From Verrucomicrobiia bacterium (GTDB lineage Bacteria; Verrucomicrobiota; Verrucomicrobiia; Palsa-1439), in contig DATLVI010000011.1 in assembly GCA_035577545.1 (NCBI GenBank), forward strand, positions 1-64,000: DNA of 64,000 nucleotides. Direction: 5' to 3'. The notes below the pieces were generated by a model that was not told where the DNA came from, ran no database searches, and saw nothing but the letters and a program-made list of their open reading frames with translations. Positions 1 to 8,695 of this stretch are shown here, piece by piece (positions within the stretch are counted from its first letter, which is position 1; each line of letters starts with the position of its first letter). The position numbers were made by a program, and so were the translations under genes.

Positions 1-3000
1 ACAGGAAGCTGTTGTTGAGATTGACCACGCCGCCGCCGCCGATGCCGCCGAAGCCGCTGATAAACACTGCGTTCGTGACCGTTGCGTTGGTGAGAACGCC
101 CCCGAGAAGAGTAACCGTGCCGTTGTTGACCCACGCCTGCGCCGCGTTGAGCGTCGCGCCGTTGACTACCGTGATCGAGCCATTCTGCGTCGGGGCGACG
201 AGGAGCGCGAGCACGCCGCTATTGACGTTGACGCTGCCTTTGTTAGCGAGCACGCCGCTGATCGTGCCGCTACCATTGAGGATGACGTCACCGGAGTTGA
301 CCAACGTGTTACTGACTGCGCCCAGGAACGCGAACGTGCCGGTGTTGGTGACCGGACCGTTGAAGAAGGTGTTGGCGGTGACGCCTACCGTCGCGGCGTT
401 ACTCAAGCCGCCGTTGAAGGTCGCGCCGGTAATGGCGTTGGTCAGCACGCCGGTGCCGCTGAGCACCATCAAGCCGTTGGAGTAGGTGCCGCCGTTGAGG
501 TCAAACAACCCGCCGTTAACGCTGGCCGTCTGTGCGATGGTCGCGCTGCCGCTTACCGTGTTCGTGCCGGATGTCTGGATGAAATTGTTGCTGATCGTGC
601 CGCCGAAAACCATGCGACCGCGATTGACGACCAGCGAATTGATGAAGCCCGAACCGTTGATCGTGCCGGTGTTCGTGAGTGTGCCGCCACTGATCGCGCC
701 GGTCGCCGCGTTGCTGAGGACACCGCCGTTGGTCCAGGCGGGAAGAACATTCAAAGCGCTGGCGTTGGCGACGATGGCCGTACCGTTGTTGACGGGAGCG
801 AGGACGAGCGTCAATGTGCCGCCAGTGGCGGTCATCGTGCCGTTGTTCACGATGAGATTGGAAACGGTGCCGAACCCGCTGAAGCCTTTGCCGGAAAGGT
901 TCGTGACGGCGCCACCCGTCAGAGTTCCGCCGTTGATCTGGAGCGAGCCGCCGTTGGCCCAATCGGGAATTACTGTCAGCTTGCTGGAAGCGACGTTGAT
1001 CGTGCCGCTGTTGACCGGAGCGGCGGTGAGCGTCGCGTTGTTGTTCAGGTTGAAACTGCCACTGTTGACCAGCGTATTGCTGATGGCGCCCTGGTAGAAC
1101 ATCACCCCCGTGTTCGTGAGCGCGCCGTTGAAGAAAGTATCGGCCGTGACTGCGATGGTGGCGGCGTTGCTAACGCTTCCATTGACCGTCCCTCCCGCGC
1201 CGTTGTTCGTGAACACGCCGGTGCCGCTGACCACCAGCGAGCCGTTGGTCAGGGTCTTGCCGTTGAGGTTAAAGGTGCCGCCGTTGACGAGCGTGTTGCC
1301 CGTAATCGTCACCGTGTTGTTCAGCGTCACGGTCCCCGCGACGGCGTTGACGAAGCTGTTGCTGATCGCGCCCTGGAAGAAGAACGCCCCGGTGTTCGTG
1401 ACCGGGCCGTTGAAGAACGTATCGGCGGTGATGCCCACGACGTCCGCATTGCTCAGGCCGCCGTTGAACGTAGCGCCCGCAACGGCATCGGTGAGCACGC
1501 CGGTGCCGCCGAGAATCATCAGCCCGTTGGAGTACGTGCCGCCATTGAGATCGAAGAGCCCACCGGTGACCGTTGCGATGCCGGTGATCGTGCCCTTGCC
1601 GCTGATCGTGTTGGTGCCGCTGGTTTGCTGGTAATTGTTGCTAATCGTGCCGCCGAGCACGACGCGGCCCTGGTTCACCAACAGCGTGTTGACCGTGCCG
1701 AAGTTGGTCACGGTACCGCTGGCCAGGTTTGTCAGGTTTCCGCCGGTGGTTGCCCCGCCGGCGGCGATGCTGATGGTGCCGTTGTTCGTCCATGCCGGCG
1801 TGACGCTCAGGATGCCGCTGCCGGCGACATTGACGATCGCGTTTTGGACCGGGCCGGTGGCCAGAACCAACGTCCCATTGACGGCGGTTATCGTGCCGAG
1901 GTTGACTACGAGGTTCGAGATTGTGCCGAAGCCGGTGAGATTGCCGTTGGACAGGTTGGTGATGGTGCCGCTGCGCAATGTGCCGCCGGTCATGGAGATC
2001 GTGCCGAAGTTGGTGACGATGGCGTTTCCGAGGCTCAAGCTGCCACCGCCAAACGTCAGCGTCGCTCCGCTGCCGGCGCCGATGGTGCCCGCATTGCCGA
2101 AGGTGTTCGCATTGGTGAACTGCAATTCCACGGCGCTGCTGGTGGCGAAGATGTTGCCGAGGTTGACGATTTGCGACGCGTCCTGGACGATGCCGCCGCC
2201 GGTGATGGTGCCGCCCGCGAGGTTGGTGATGGCGGCGGTGCCGAGGTTGAGGATGGCGTTGTTGCCCGCGGCGCCTGCCAGGCTGATCGTGCCGAAATTT
2301 GTCAACGCCCCGAGGCCCGTAGTCGTGAGCGTGCCGCCGGGGCCAATGAAGACCGTGCCGCCCTGCGCGAAGAGGTTGCTGATCGTCAGTGTGCCGGCGA
2401 CCGCCTGGATGCTGCCGAGGTTGTAGACGAGCGCTGCATTGAGCGTGCCGTTGCCAACGTTGGTGATCACCTCACCGACCGCGTTGGTGAAGTTCGCAGC
2501 GCTCTGGTACGTGCCGCCGGCCAATGTGAGAGTGCCCTGATTGACGAACACGCTCGTATTGGTCAGCACGTTCTCCAAGCGGATCGTCGCATTCGTGTTG
2601 AACAACGAGCTGATCGAGCCGCCGCCGGCGAACGTCAACGTGGCCGGCCCGACGCCCGCTACAGCCCGATATGCACCCGCGCCGCTGACCGCGCCCAGCA
2701 GGCGCAGTTCTCCGTTGGTGGCAGTGAGCAGGCCGCTGCTGACGGTGGTGCCGCTGAGAGTACCAAAGCCTGAGATGCTGCCGGCGTTGGTAATCGCGCC
2801 CGCGAACAGATTGCCGCCGCTCATCACGATGGTGGCGGCGTTGGAGACGGAGCCGGCGCTCGCCGTCAGCGTGGCGGAGTTGGTGATGACGCCAAAGTTG
2901 AAGATGTTGGAGGTCACGGTAAGGGTCCCGTTGGTTGCGAGGATGAAGCCGCTTGCGCCGTTGATGACGCTATTGGAGATCAACCCTCCCGAAACCGAAA

Positions 3001-4711
3001 CGATCAGGCCGGCGTTGGTGAGCGACGCTTGAACGAGGGCGCCACCAAAGAGATTGATCGTACCGCTGTTTGTGACAACCAGATCGCCCGCAAGCCCGAA
3101 CTTGTTGGTGCCCCCGTTGCGGACGTTCATCGTGCCCAGCAGCACAGGGTTTTTCACCAGCACCAAGGTGCCGTTGGTCGTATCGAGTATGCCACTGGCG
3201 GTATTGACCAGCAGATTTGTCACCACGCCGCCGCCCGTGACCGCCAGGAAGCTACCCGCATTGGTGATAACACCGTTACCGCCGATTGAACCACCGCCGA
3301 GGATGATGGTACCGGTGTTGTCGAGGTGATTGGAGATAGCCAGGCCAGTGCCCACGGTCGTCAGCCCGAGAATCGTGCCGGCGTTGGTGCCATTGCGGAA
3401 AGAGGCGGACAAGCCATTGAGGTCCAGCGTACCGCCGCCAAACACGCTCAGGTTGGTCGCCACGAGTTGCTCGGTGCCGCCCGCATTGTTGACCACGCTG
3501 TCTACAAGCCGTACGAAGCCAGTCTCGCCGAGGCTGTCGCCAACTTGAAACGTGCCGAAGACATAGTTATTCGCGCCGAAGCCGGCCACGCTGGCGACTT
3601 CGGCGGTTTGAATAATCGAGCCACCGCCATTGAACGTGAACGTGCCCGTATCGGCCTGAAACCCCGCTTTGTTGGCGCTCAGTGTGATGTTGCTGAAGGC
3701 TCCGCCGATCCGGATTTCGCCATTGTTGAGGTCAAGAGAATCGGTGATGAAATTGTTGCGAACAGTGACCACAGTTGCGGTGCTGCCACCGGCCACGACC
3801 AGGTAGGGCGTGGCGCCCGAGCCGGAAACGATCAGGTTCGATACGGTTACGGTGGGTGCGTTGAGTGCCAGTGTGTTTTGTGGACCCGATGCGACTGCCG
3901 AACCACCGGACAAACTTAACGTGCCCAGCACCGTCAGATTGCTGTTCACGATCACCTGGTTGATGGCAGCGGCATTGCCAGAGTTGCCGGTGATCTGGAA
4001 ATTGTTGGAAACCGTGGTCAGGGCATTCACGTTAATCGTGTTCTGGCCGACGCCTCCCAGGAAGGTAAAATTTGACCCGATCGTGGTCACGCCAAGAATG
4101 TTCAACACAGTGGTCTCTTTGTTGGCGGCGACGGGGGCCTCGGTCGTCGCGTCAAAAGTCAGATTGGACTTGATGGATGTCGTACCCGCGAAGTTAAGCG
4201 TGAGCGTGCCAGCCTTGCTGAAGGATAGCATGCCGTCCAAGGTCGCGTTCAGCGCGGAGAAGGAGTTGCTGAACGTCGCGGTCAGGGTGTACGTACTCAC
4301 GTCGACGGTGGCTGCCAGCAGAAAGTTGCTCGACAATGTCACCGGGCCGTTGAAGGTGATCGAATCGTTCGGAGTGGCAATGGAGCGACTGTCCGTGTTG
4401 GTGATGGTCAGGTTCTGGACGGAAAGTGCGTTGCCGACAGCGTTCGTTAACGAGGCCGGCCCGGTTTTGTTGGTCAATATGATCGCCATATCGTCGGTTG
4501 TGCCGGGCACAGCCCCACCCGTCCAATTGCTGCCCACCGCCAGGTTATTGCTGGAGCCACTGACCTGGTTGACGCCGACGCCGGTCCAGAAGATCGTCGC
4601 GGAGAAACCCGATATCGCGGTGAACATCACGGCGAAAAGGAAAAGCGTCACGAACGCGACGGTAGCGCGCGGCGCGATGATAGACGCGTGGCGTTGTCGA
4701 GAATTAATCAT
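1..4711 (-). CDS. Giant beta-strand-repeat (autotransporter-type) surface protein, 3' end outside the window
   Basis: The reverse strand is open from an ATG at 4711 to the left edge (about 1,570 codons), with an in-frame TAG just upstream at 4717-4715. The N-terminus is a basic segment followed by a hydrophobic stretch (VAFVTLFLFAVMFTAIS), read as a signal peptide. The mature start has the W-T-G-x-G...N-W-x-x-G-x-x-P spacing seen in autotransporter-associated beta-strand proteins. The rest is low-complexity repeats rich in N-x-G-T-I and T-N-x-G, expected to form a right-handed beta-helix. A super-repeat of about 350 residues recurs, with blocks starting GLFDLNGGTYSNG. It is probably exported and surface-located. 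The C-terminus, where a PEP-CTERM tail or beta-barrel would lie, is not visible, so the anchoring mode is unknown. Long plus-strand reading frames across it are repeat artefacts. Confidence 0.85.
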   Translation of the reverse strand, partial: MINSRQRHASIIAPRATVAFVTLFLFAVMFTAISGFSATIFWTGVGVNQVSGSSNNLAVGSNWTGGAVPGTTDDMAIILTNKTGPASLTNAVGNALSVQNLTITNTDSRSIATPNDSITFNGPVTLSSNFLLAATVDVSTYTLTATFSNSFSALNATLDGMLSFSKAGTLTLNFAGTTSIKSNLTFDATTEAPVAANKETTVLNILGVTTIGSNFTFLGGVGQNTINVNALTTVSNNFQITGNSGNAAAINQVIVNSNLTVLGTLSLSGGSAVASGPQNTLALNAPTVTVSNLIVSGSGATPYLVVAGGSTATVVTVRNNFITDSLDLNNGEIRIGGAFSNITLSANKAGFQADTGTFTFNGGGSIIQTAEVASVAGFGANNYVFGTFQVGDSLGETGFVRLVDSVVNNAGGTEQLVATNLSVFGGGTLDLNGLSASFRNGTNAGTILGLTTVGTGLAISNHLDNTGTIILGGGSIGGNGVITNAGSFLAVTGGGVVTNLLVNTASGILDTTNGTLVLVKNPVLLGTMNVRNGGTNKFGLAGDLVVTNSGTINLFGGALVQASLTNAGLIVSVSGGLISNSVINGASGFILATNGTLTVTSNIFNFGVITNSATLTASAGSVSNAATIVMSGGNLFAGAITNAGSISGFGTLSGTTVSSGLLTATNGELRLLGAVSGAGAYRAVAGVGPATLTFAGGGSISSLFNTNATIRLENVLTNTSVFVNQGTLTLAGGTYQSAANFTNAVGEVITNVGNGTLNAALVYNLGSIQAVAGTLTISNLFAQGGTVFIGPGGTLTTTGLGALTNFGTISLAGAAGNNAILNLGTAAITNLAGGTITGGGIVQDASQIVNLGNIFATSSAVELQFTNANTFGNAGTIGAGSGATLTFGGGSLSLGNAIVTNFGTISMTGGTLRSGTITNLSNGNLTGFGTISNLVVNLGTITAVNGTLVLATGPVQNAIVNVAGSGILSVTPAWTNNGTISIAAGGATTGGNLTNLASGTVTNFGTVNTLLVNQGRVVLGGTISNNYQQTSGTNTISGKGTITGIATVTGGLFDLNGGTYSNGLMILGGTGVLTDAVAGATFNGGLSNADVVGITADTFFNGPVTNTGAFFFQGAISNSFVNAVAGTVTLNNTVTITGNTLVNGGTFNLNGKTLTNGSLVVSGTGVFTNNGAGGTVNGSVSNAATIAVTADTFFNGALTNTGVMFYQGAISNTLVNSGSFNLNNNATLTAAPVNSGTINVASSKLTVIPDWANGGSLQINGGTLTGGAVTNLSGKGFSGFGTVSNLIVNNGTMTATGGTLTLVLAPVNNGTAIVANASALNVLPAWTNGGVLSNAATGAISGGTLTNTGTINGSGFINSLVVNRGRMVFGGTISNNFIQTSGTNTVSGSATIAQTASVNGGLFDLNGGTYSNGLMVLSGTGVLTNAITGATFNGGLSNAATVGVTANTFFNGPVTNTGTFAFLGAVSNTLVNSGDVILNGSGTISGVLANKGSVNVNSGVLALLVAPTQNGSITVVNGATLNAAQAWVNNGTVTLLGGVLTNATVTNAVFISGFGGIGGGGVVNLNNSFL

Positions 4712-4769
4712 GAACTACGTTATTGACCCAGGCTCCCTTTGATCCCGAGGTGTGCGAGTCGCCCGATCT

Positions 4770-4801
4770 GCTCACGTCTTGGTGAGCTAAACTGCTTCTC
4801 C
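4770..4801 (-). promoter_or_regulatory. Conserved 5' leader element (GGAGAAGC plus hairpin) of the giant repeat gene
   Basis: In transcript sense the leader has GGAGAAGC (4801-4794), 6 nt, then the hairpin GCTCAC-CAAGAC-GTGAGC (4787-4770). The same arrangement occurs at 7237-7266 and 6200-6230. It lies just downstream of the predicted promoter, so it would be in the 5' UTR. Function unknown. Confidence 0.6.
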
Positions 4802-4815
4802 AAATTGTGGAGCAG

Positions 4816-4845
4816 AGATTACCAAATTAGCGTATGCCCTTGCAA
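4816..4845 (-). promoter_or_regulatory. Predicted sigma-70-type promoter for the giant repeat gene
   Basis: Reverse-strand -35 TTGCAA (4845-4840), an 18-nt spacer, and extended -10 TG-G-TAATCT (-10 at 4821-4816). The layout matches the predicted promoters at 7277-7306, 8667-8695 and 12270-12299. No start site was measured. Confidence 0.6.
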
Positions 4846-5082
4846 GCCTTATGTTTAATAACCTACAGGGCGATTGCCTGGGGTGACACCAGATAAATTT
4901 CTAGACATGAAGAGATGTCAATCGGTCTCTCCGAGAGCACCCCAAAAGCTCCCTTTCGGGGAAATGTAGGATTTCTCGGGAGAATTAACGACGCGCGCCT
5001 CACAGAGGCGCGGCTACACCCGGAACGGCCCACGCTCCGAAGGCTTTCTGAGCGCGGCTACACCCGGAGAAATCATTTGGGC
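4846..5082. other. Intergenic stretch with palindrome and short direct repeats
   Basis: No convincing gene. It holds a perfect hairpin GCGCCTC-aca-GAGGCGC (4995-5011) and two copies of GCGCGGCTACACCCGGA (5008-5024 and 5052-5068). They look like dispersed intergenic palindromic repeat debris between the giant gene's promoter and the terminator of the next gene. Confidence 0.55.
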
Positions 5083-5118
5083 AACAAAAAAGCCGCCCGA
5101 CCAGTGGATCGGGCGGCT
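5083..5118 (-). terminator. Rho-independent terminator of the 5143-6156 gene
   Basis: On the reverse strand a 10-bp GC-rich stem (arms 5118-5109 and 5100-5091) is followed by TTTTTTGTT. It lies about 25 nt past the stop. Stem sequence and the bases leading into it resemble the terminators at 7592-7628 and 11374-11407. Confidence 0.85.
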
Positions 5119-5142
5119 CTCGCTGTGAAATCTGTCTGATTA

Positions 5143-6156
5143 CTACTTGCGGCGACGGATAGCCAGCAGTCCCAGCAAGCCCACGCCCACCAGAGCGTAC
5201 GACGTCGGCTCCGGAACGTTGACTTCGGCACCCGAGTGAAGGATCAGATCGAGGGTAGTGGCGCTGGTGGAAAGGGCGCCAATGACCCGCCCTTCATAAC
5301 CGGTGTTATCATCGGCGGTTCCGGGGATACCGTCAGGCCCCACGCTAACGCCTTGCGCCGAACCGGTTCCCAGTCCGTCGATTGTGATATTGCGGCTCAC
5401 CGCGAGAACCGTCCCAAAGAAGAGCGAATTGTCACCACTGACGGTCACAGTCGTACCGCCGCCGGTAATGTTGAAAAGCACGTTGGCCGACGTAATGCCG
5501 CCCTGGAGTACGATAAAGCTCTTGGTGAAGCTGAAGTCGCCGCTGACGTTTAGGACGAGAGTGGAGTTCGCCGCGCCGGTGATCGTCAGGATCGCGCCGC
5601 TGTTTTCAAGGAAGCTCGTGGCGGAATAAACTCCCGCTGTCAACGTCATGTTGGCCGAATTCAGGTTGATGGCGCCCAGCGACGTGCCGGTCAAGCCGGC
5701 GTAAAACGCGGATCGGTCGACGGCATTCTGCACGGCGGGCGAAAGATTAAAAGTGCCCGTCCCAACGCTATCCGGGTTGTTGCCCGGGTTGGCTGGCGTA
5801 CTTCCAAATACGGTGCCGGAAACCGTGAAGTTCTTGTTGACGATGTCATAGGATGCGGGCGTGACCGGGCCGTCCACATACAGGTTGCCCTGGATGAATC
5901 CTTTTTGAAAGGTGCCGTTGCCGCTGGCGGTGAGATTTGTCGTATCCGCGCCCACGGCCACATCACCGTAGACTTCGGCTGTGTTGAGGGTCGAAGAGTC
6001 TGCGGCACCGACGGACATCGTTGAGCCAAGCCCAAAGACCGCATAGTTACCGGCAGCGCCGAGATCGATTTGAGCGGAGGCACTGGAAGCAACAAGAACC
6101 ATCGGCAGCACAAGTGCTGCGCTAACAAGAAGTCCGCGAACTGACGAAACTCGCAT
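5143..6156 (-). CDS. PEP-CTERM protein with DUF3494/ice-binding-like body
   Basis: A 337-residue secreted protein with signal peptide (MRVSSVRGLLV...ASSASA), mature start IDLGAAGNYAVFGLG, and C-terminal VPEPTSYALVG, hydrophobic helix and RRRK. That tail is a PEP-CTERM signal, normally cleaved by exosortase and rhomboid-like machinery not present in this window. The body (LTAGVYSA..., VLNVSGDFSF, ANVLFNITGG, FFGTVLA, GRVIGA) follows the layout of DUF3494 ice-binding-like or choice-of-anchor-A beta-helices; real ligand binding is unknown. I chose the ATG at 6156, preceded by GGGAAAGGG, over the ATG at 6186, because the latter lies inside a leader motif (GTCGGTTAAC) conserved among these genes. 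It probably forms an operon with the upstream 6244-7173 gene. Confidence 0.88.
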   Translation of the reverse strand: MRVSSVRGLLVSAALVLPMVLVASSASAQIDLGAAGNYAVFGLGSTMSVGAADSSTLNTAEVYGDVAVGADTTNLTASGNGTFQKGFIQGNLYVDGPVTPASYDIVNKNFTVSGTVFGSTPANPGNNPDSVGTGTFNLSPAVQNAVDRSAFYAGLTGTSLGAINLNSANMTLTAGVYSATSFLENSGAILTITGAANSTLVLNVSGDFSFTKSFIVLQGGITSANVLFNITGGGTTVTVSGDNSLFFGTVLAVSRNITIDGLGTGSAQGVSVGPDGIPGTADDNTGYEGRVIGALSTSATTLDLILHSGAEVNVPEPTSYALVGVGLLGLLAIRRRK

Positions 6157-6199
6157 ATACCAGCCCTTTCCCACGTTAACCGACATTCCCGACCAACAT

Positions 6200-6230
6200 G
6201 CGCACGTCTTGGTGTGCCGCTCGCTTCTCC
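6200..6230 (-). promoter_or_regulatory. Conserved leader element between two PEP-CTERM genes
   Basis: GGAGAAGC (6230-6223), 5 nt, then a hairpin GGCACAC-CAAGAC-GTGCGC (6218-6200) with one mismatch. It copies the leaders at 4770-4801 and 7237-7266 but sits in the intergenic gap of a probable two-gene operon, where the shared promoter boxes are absent. That points to an RNA-level role. Confidence 0.55.
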
Positions 6231-6243
6231 AAAATCGTAAAAG

Positions 6244-7173
6244 TTACTTCTTGCGACGACGGAGGCCCAGCAATCCCAGCAAGCCCACGCCCACCAGCGC
6301 GTACGATGACGGCTCGGGAACCACGACGCCCCCATTGGAAGTGATCTGCATGTCGGAGCTGTCGCCACCAAACAGATGGCCGTGAATCGTCACACTGTTG
6401 ATAGTGATGGTGCCATTCGGATCCAAATAGGTAACAAATTGATCCGCATTGTTCGCGGCTGTCAGCAAGGTGTCGCCGGCCATGAGGTTTGCACCGTTGA
6501 ATATGTTGATCAATACGTGGTCGGGTGTGATCCCACCGGAAAGCGTGATCGCGCCGCTAAAGTGGGTGTTTACGCCAGCGCCATAGTTCAGGACCACGAA
6601 ATCACTCGCACTACCGCTGATCTGAAGCGTGGAGCCCGCAACGAAACTCATCGAGCTAATGGTGAAGACATCATTGCCGCTTCCATCGAGAGTGCCACTT
6701 GAGGCGTTGACAGTCTGGGTGGCATTGTTCCCAATGCTGATCGCCAGAGCTGTTCCGGCCTCGGCGCCCAGGGTGGCGGAGAGAGCGTTGAGGTTGATGA
6801 GATCCGTGTTCACTTGGGAAACGTTGGCGTTGGTCGAACCAGTATTGTGTCCCGTGCCACTGTTCGCCAAGCTGATCGCCCCTGCAAAATTCAGATTGCC
6901 GGCAACCGTCACTGCATTGTTCAAATGCACCGTCGCAGTACCATTGCTCAAGTTGCCAATGCCAACGTTGCCCTGAATCACAGGATCCAGGTTTGCGCTG
7001 GAATTAACAGTAAAATTATGATTACCGGCACCCTCGAACAACACGGCGTAATTGCTTGCATCGCCGAGGCTGAATCCAGCGTTCGCCCGGATCGGCAGAA
7101 AAACGAAAACGCAGACCACGGAAGCCGAAACTACAAGTCCACGGCGGAAAAAACTGAAGTGCTTAATATTCAT
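6244..7173 (-). CDS. PEP-CTERM protein, paralogue of the 7651-8562 gene
   Basis: A 309-residue exported protein. It has a basic N-terminus and hydrophobic signal (LVVSASVVCVFVFLPIRANA), a mature start GFSLGDASNYAVLFEGAG, and the tail VPEPSSYALVG...LRRRKK. The central block QVNTDLINLNALSATLGAEA is identical in its neighbour, and the following VNASSGTLDGSGNDVFT segment nearly so, which shows tandem duplication. The fold looks like the same DUF3494/choice-of-anchor-like beta structure. The ATG at 7173 is preferred over 7203: it is preceded by GGAAGG at good spacing and aligns with the paralogue's start (MNIKHF versus MGIEHF). A promoter lies at 7277-7306. Role: surface or matrix protein, otherwise unknown. 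Confidence 0.88.
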   Translation of the reverse strand: MNIKHFSFFRRGLVVSASVVCVFVFLPIRANAGFSLGDASNYAVLFEGAGNHNFTVNSSANLDPVIQGNVGIGNLSNGTATVHLNNAVTVAGNLNFAGAISLANSGTGHNTGSTNANVSQVNTDLINLNALSATLGAEAGTALAISIGNNATQTVNASSGTLDGSGNDVFTISSMSFVAGSTLQISGSASDFVVLNYGAGVNTHFSGAITLSGGITPDHVLINIFNGANLMAGDTLLTAANNADQFVTYLDPNGTITINSVTIHGHLFGGDSSDMQITSNGGVVVPEPSSYALVGVGLLGLLGLRRRKK

Positions 7174-7236
7174 AACTCGCATGCCTTCCACAATCAGACC
7201 CATTTAACAGCACCCTACGTTAAAATTCCCTAACTA

Positions 7237-7266
7237 CTCACGTCGTGGTGAGAAAATCGCTTCTCC
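7237..7266 (-). promoter_or_regulatory. Conserved leader element upstream of a PEP-CTERM gene
   Basis: GGAGAAGC (7266-7259), 6 nt, then hairpin CTCAC-CACGAC-GTGAG (7252-7237). Same spacing as the leaders at 4770-4801 and 6200-6230. It lies in the predicted 5' UTR. Confidence 0.58.
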
Positions 7267-7276
7267 AAACAGGCGA

Positions 7277-7306
7277 AGGTTACCAGACCGCCTCATTTGG
7301 TTGCAA
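7277..7306 (-). promoter_or_regulatory. Predicted promoter of the two-gene PEP-CTERM operon
   Basis: Reverse strand: -35 TTGCAA (7306-7301), 18-nt spacer, extended -10 TG-G-TAACCT (-10 at 7282-7277). Same layout as three other promoters in this island. Confidence 0.6.
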
Positions 7307-7591
7307 GCTTTATTTTGAAAGGATTTGGGGGCATAATTACGGGTCGGTACTTAGGGAATGTCCCTACCCCGTACTAGGAAAAAAATCTTGCCAAAAACCC
7401 GTGTCACAACGCGATGGAAATGAGAGGCTATTTTGTCGCAATACGTTACAGGTTATGGACTTGCTGTGTCCAGCAAACTGTCCAAAAGGTAGTGTCTCGA
7501 TTTGGATGGCCACGCTCCATCCTGGCCACCCGGAATCGTTGAAGGCCACGGACGCGACGGAGCGCGTCCCTCCAGACTGACGGCCAAGCCG
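7307..7591. other. Intergenic stretch with a dispersed palindromic repeat
   Basis: No gene recognised. It contains a 25-bp sequence at 7550-7574 (GGACGCG-acggag-CGCGTCC followed by CTCCA) that recurs exactly at 19759-19783. Confidence 0.5.
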
Positions 7592-7628
7592 TAAACAACA
7601 AGGCCGCCCGACCAGCCGGTCGAGCGGC
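7592..7628 (-). terminator. Rho-independent terminator of the 7651-8562 gene
   Basis: Reverse-strand stem GCCGCTCGACC-ggct-GGTCGGGCGGC (11 bp including one G-U pair) followed by TTGTTGTTT. The wobble pairs only on the reverse-strand RNA, supporting this direction. Confidence 0.8.
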
Positions 7629-7650
7629 TCTCTTTGTGAAATCAAACTGA

Positions 7651-8562
7651 TTACTTCTTGCGACGTACAGCGAGTAATCCTACCAAGCCCACGCCCACCA
7701 ACGCGTAGGATGACGGCTCGGGGACGGTGACTGTTCCGCCGGAGACGATCTGCATGTCACTGGAGTCTCCACCGAAGACGTGACCCGTCAGATTTACACT
7801 GTTCATTGTGATCGTGCCATTCGGATCCAGAAATGTGCCGGATTGACTCACGCCGTTCGCGGCAAATTGCAGGGTGTCGCCGCCCGTAAGGTTCGCCCCG
7901 CCGATCAGGTTGAACAAGACCTGGTCGGGAGTGATTCCACCGGTGAGTTTGATGGCCCCGGAAAAATGGGAATTGAAGTTGAAGTTAAGAACCACGAACT
8001 GGCTCGCACTACCATTGACGATGAGCGTGGCTCCGTTAACGAAACTCATCGAGCCAACGGTGAACACGTCGTTGCCGCTTCCATCGAGAGTGCCGCTGGC
8101 GGCGTTGACAGTCTGGGTGGCATTGTTCGCAATGCTGATGTTCAGGGCTGTTCCGGCCTCGGCGCCCAGTGTGGCGGAGAGGGCATTGAGGTTGATGAGG
8201 TCCGTGTTCACCTGGGAAACATGCGCGTTGGTCGTGCCATTAATAACAGCGTTAGCGCTAATACTGATGTTCGATGAGAAATTAATGTTGCCATTAATTA
8301 CCGCCGGATTGTTGAATTGTGCCGTCGGAAAACCGTTAGATAAGCTCCCAAGACCGATATCGCCGAAGATCGTGCTGCCGTTGACCGGACTGCTATTGAT
8401 CTGCAAATTATGGGCGCCAGCTCCCTCGTAGAGCACTGCATAGTGAGAGGCATCGCCGAGAGAGAACCCGGCATCACATTTACCCGGTAGAAAAATCGAG
8501 GCGCACAACAAGACAACAAGTGCTGCAAAACCGCCCCGACAAAAAAAGTGCTCAATACCCAT
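7651..8562 (-). CDS. PEP-CTERM protein, tandem paralogue of the 6244-7173 gene
   Basis: A 303-residue exported protein. It starts MGIEHFFCRGGFAALVVLLC (signal peptide, probable cleavage after GKCDA), then GFSLGDASHYAVLYEGAG, and ends VPEPSSYALVG...AVRRKK. It shares the QVNTDLINLNALSATLGAEA block and the PDQVLFNL and LDPNGTITMNSV segments with the 6244 gene, but the N-terminal third differs. An AGAAAGG ribosome-binding site precedes the ATG. It has its own promoter (8667-8695) and terminator (7592-7628), so it is probably monocistronic. Likely a DUF3494/choice-of-anchor-like surface protein sorted by an exosortase encoded elsewhere. Confidence 0.88.
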   Translation of the reverse strand: MGIEHFFCRGGFAALVVLLCASIFLPGKCDAGFSLGDASHYAVLYEGAGAHNLQINSSPVNGSTIFGDIGLGSLSNGFPTAQFNNPAVINGNINFSSNISISANAVINGTTNAHVSQVNTDLINLNALSATLGAEAGTALNISIANNATQTVNAASGTLDGSGNDVFTVGSMSFVNGATLIVNGSASQFVVLNFNFNSHFSGAIKLTGGITPDQVLFNLIGGANLTGGDTLQFAANGVSQSGTFLDPNGTITMNSVNLTGHVFGGDSSDMQIVSGGTVTVPEPSSYALVGVGLVGLLAVRRKK

Positions 8563-8627
8563 GTGCGAGTTACCTTTCTATAACCACACCGCGTTAACTG
8601 CGACCTACGCCACCATCTAGAACTCGC

Positions 8628-8648
8628 GTACTTCAGGGTATGAAGCAC
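8628..8648 (-). promoter_or_regulatory. Leader hairpin upstream of the 7651-8562 gene
   Basis: Reverse strand GTGCTTCA-TACCC-TGAAGTAC, an 8-bp stem with one G-U pair, about 20 nt below the predicted -10. Position matches the hairpins in the sister leaders, although the sequence differs. Confidence 0.45.
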
Positions 8649-8666
8649 TCTCCCCAGATCGTGTGA

Positions 8667-8695
8667 AGGTTACCACTCGTCTGATGGACTTGCAA
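8667..8695 (-). promoter_or_regulatory. Predicted promoter of the 7651-8562 gene
   Basis: -35 TTGCAA (8695-8690), 17-nt spacer, extended -10 TG-G-TAACCT (-10 at 8672-8667) on the reverse strand. Fourfold recurrence in the island supports it. Confidence 0.6.

Noticed and set aside
12-4742. Long plus-strand frames rich in Pro, Val and Leu opposite the giant repeat gene
   Set aside because: They mirror the minus-strand Asn/Gly/Thr repeats, lack signals or families, and the minus frame is continuously open from a good start.
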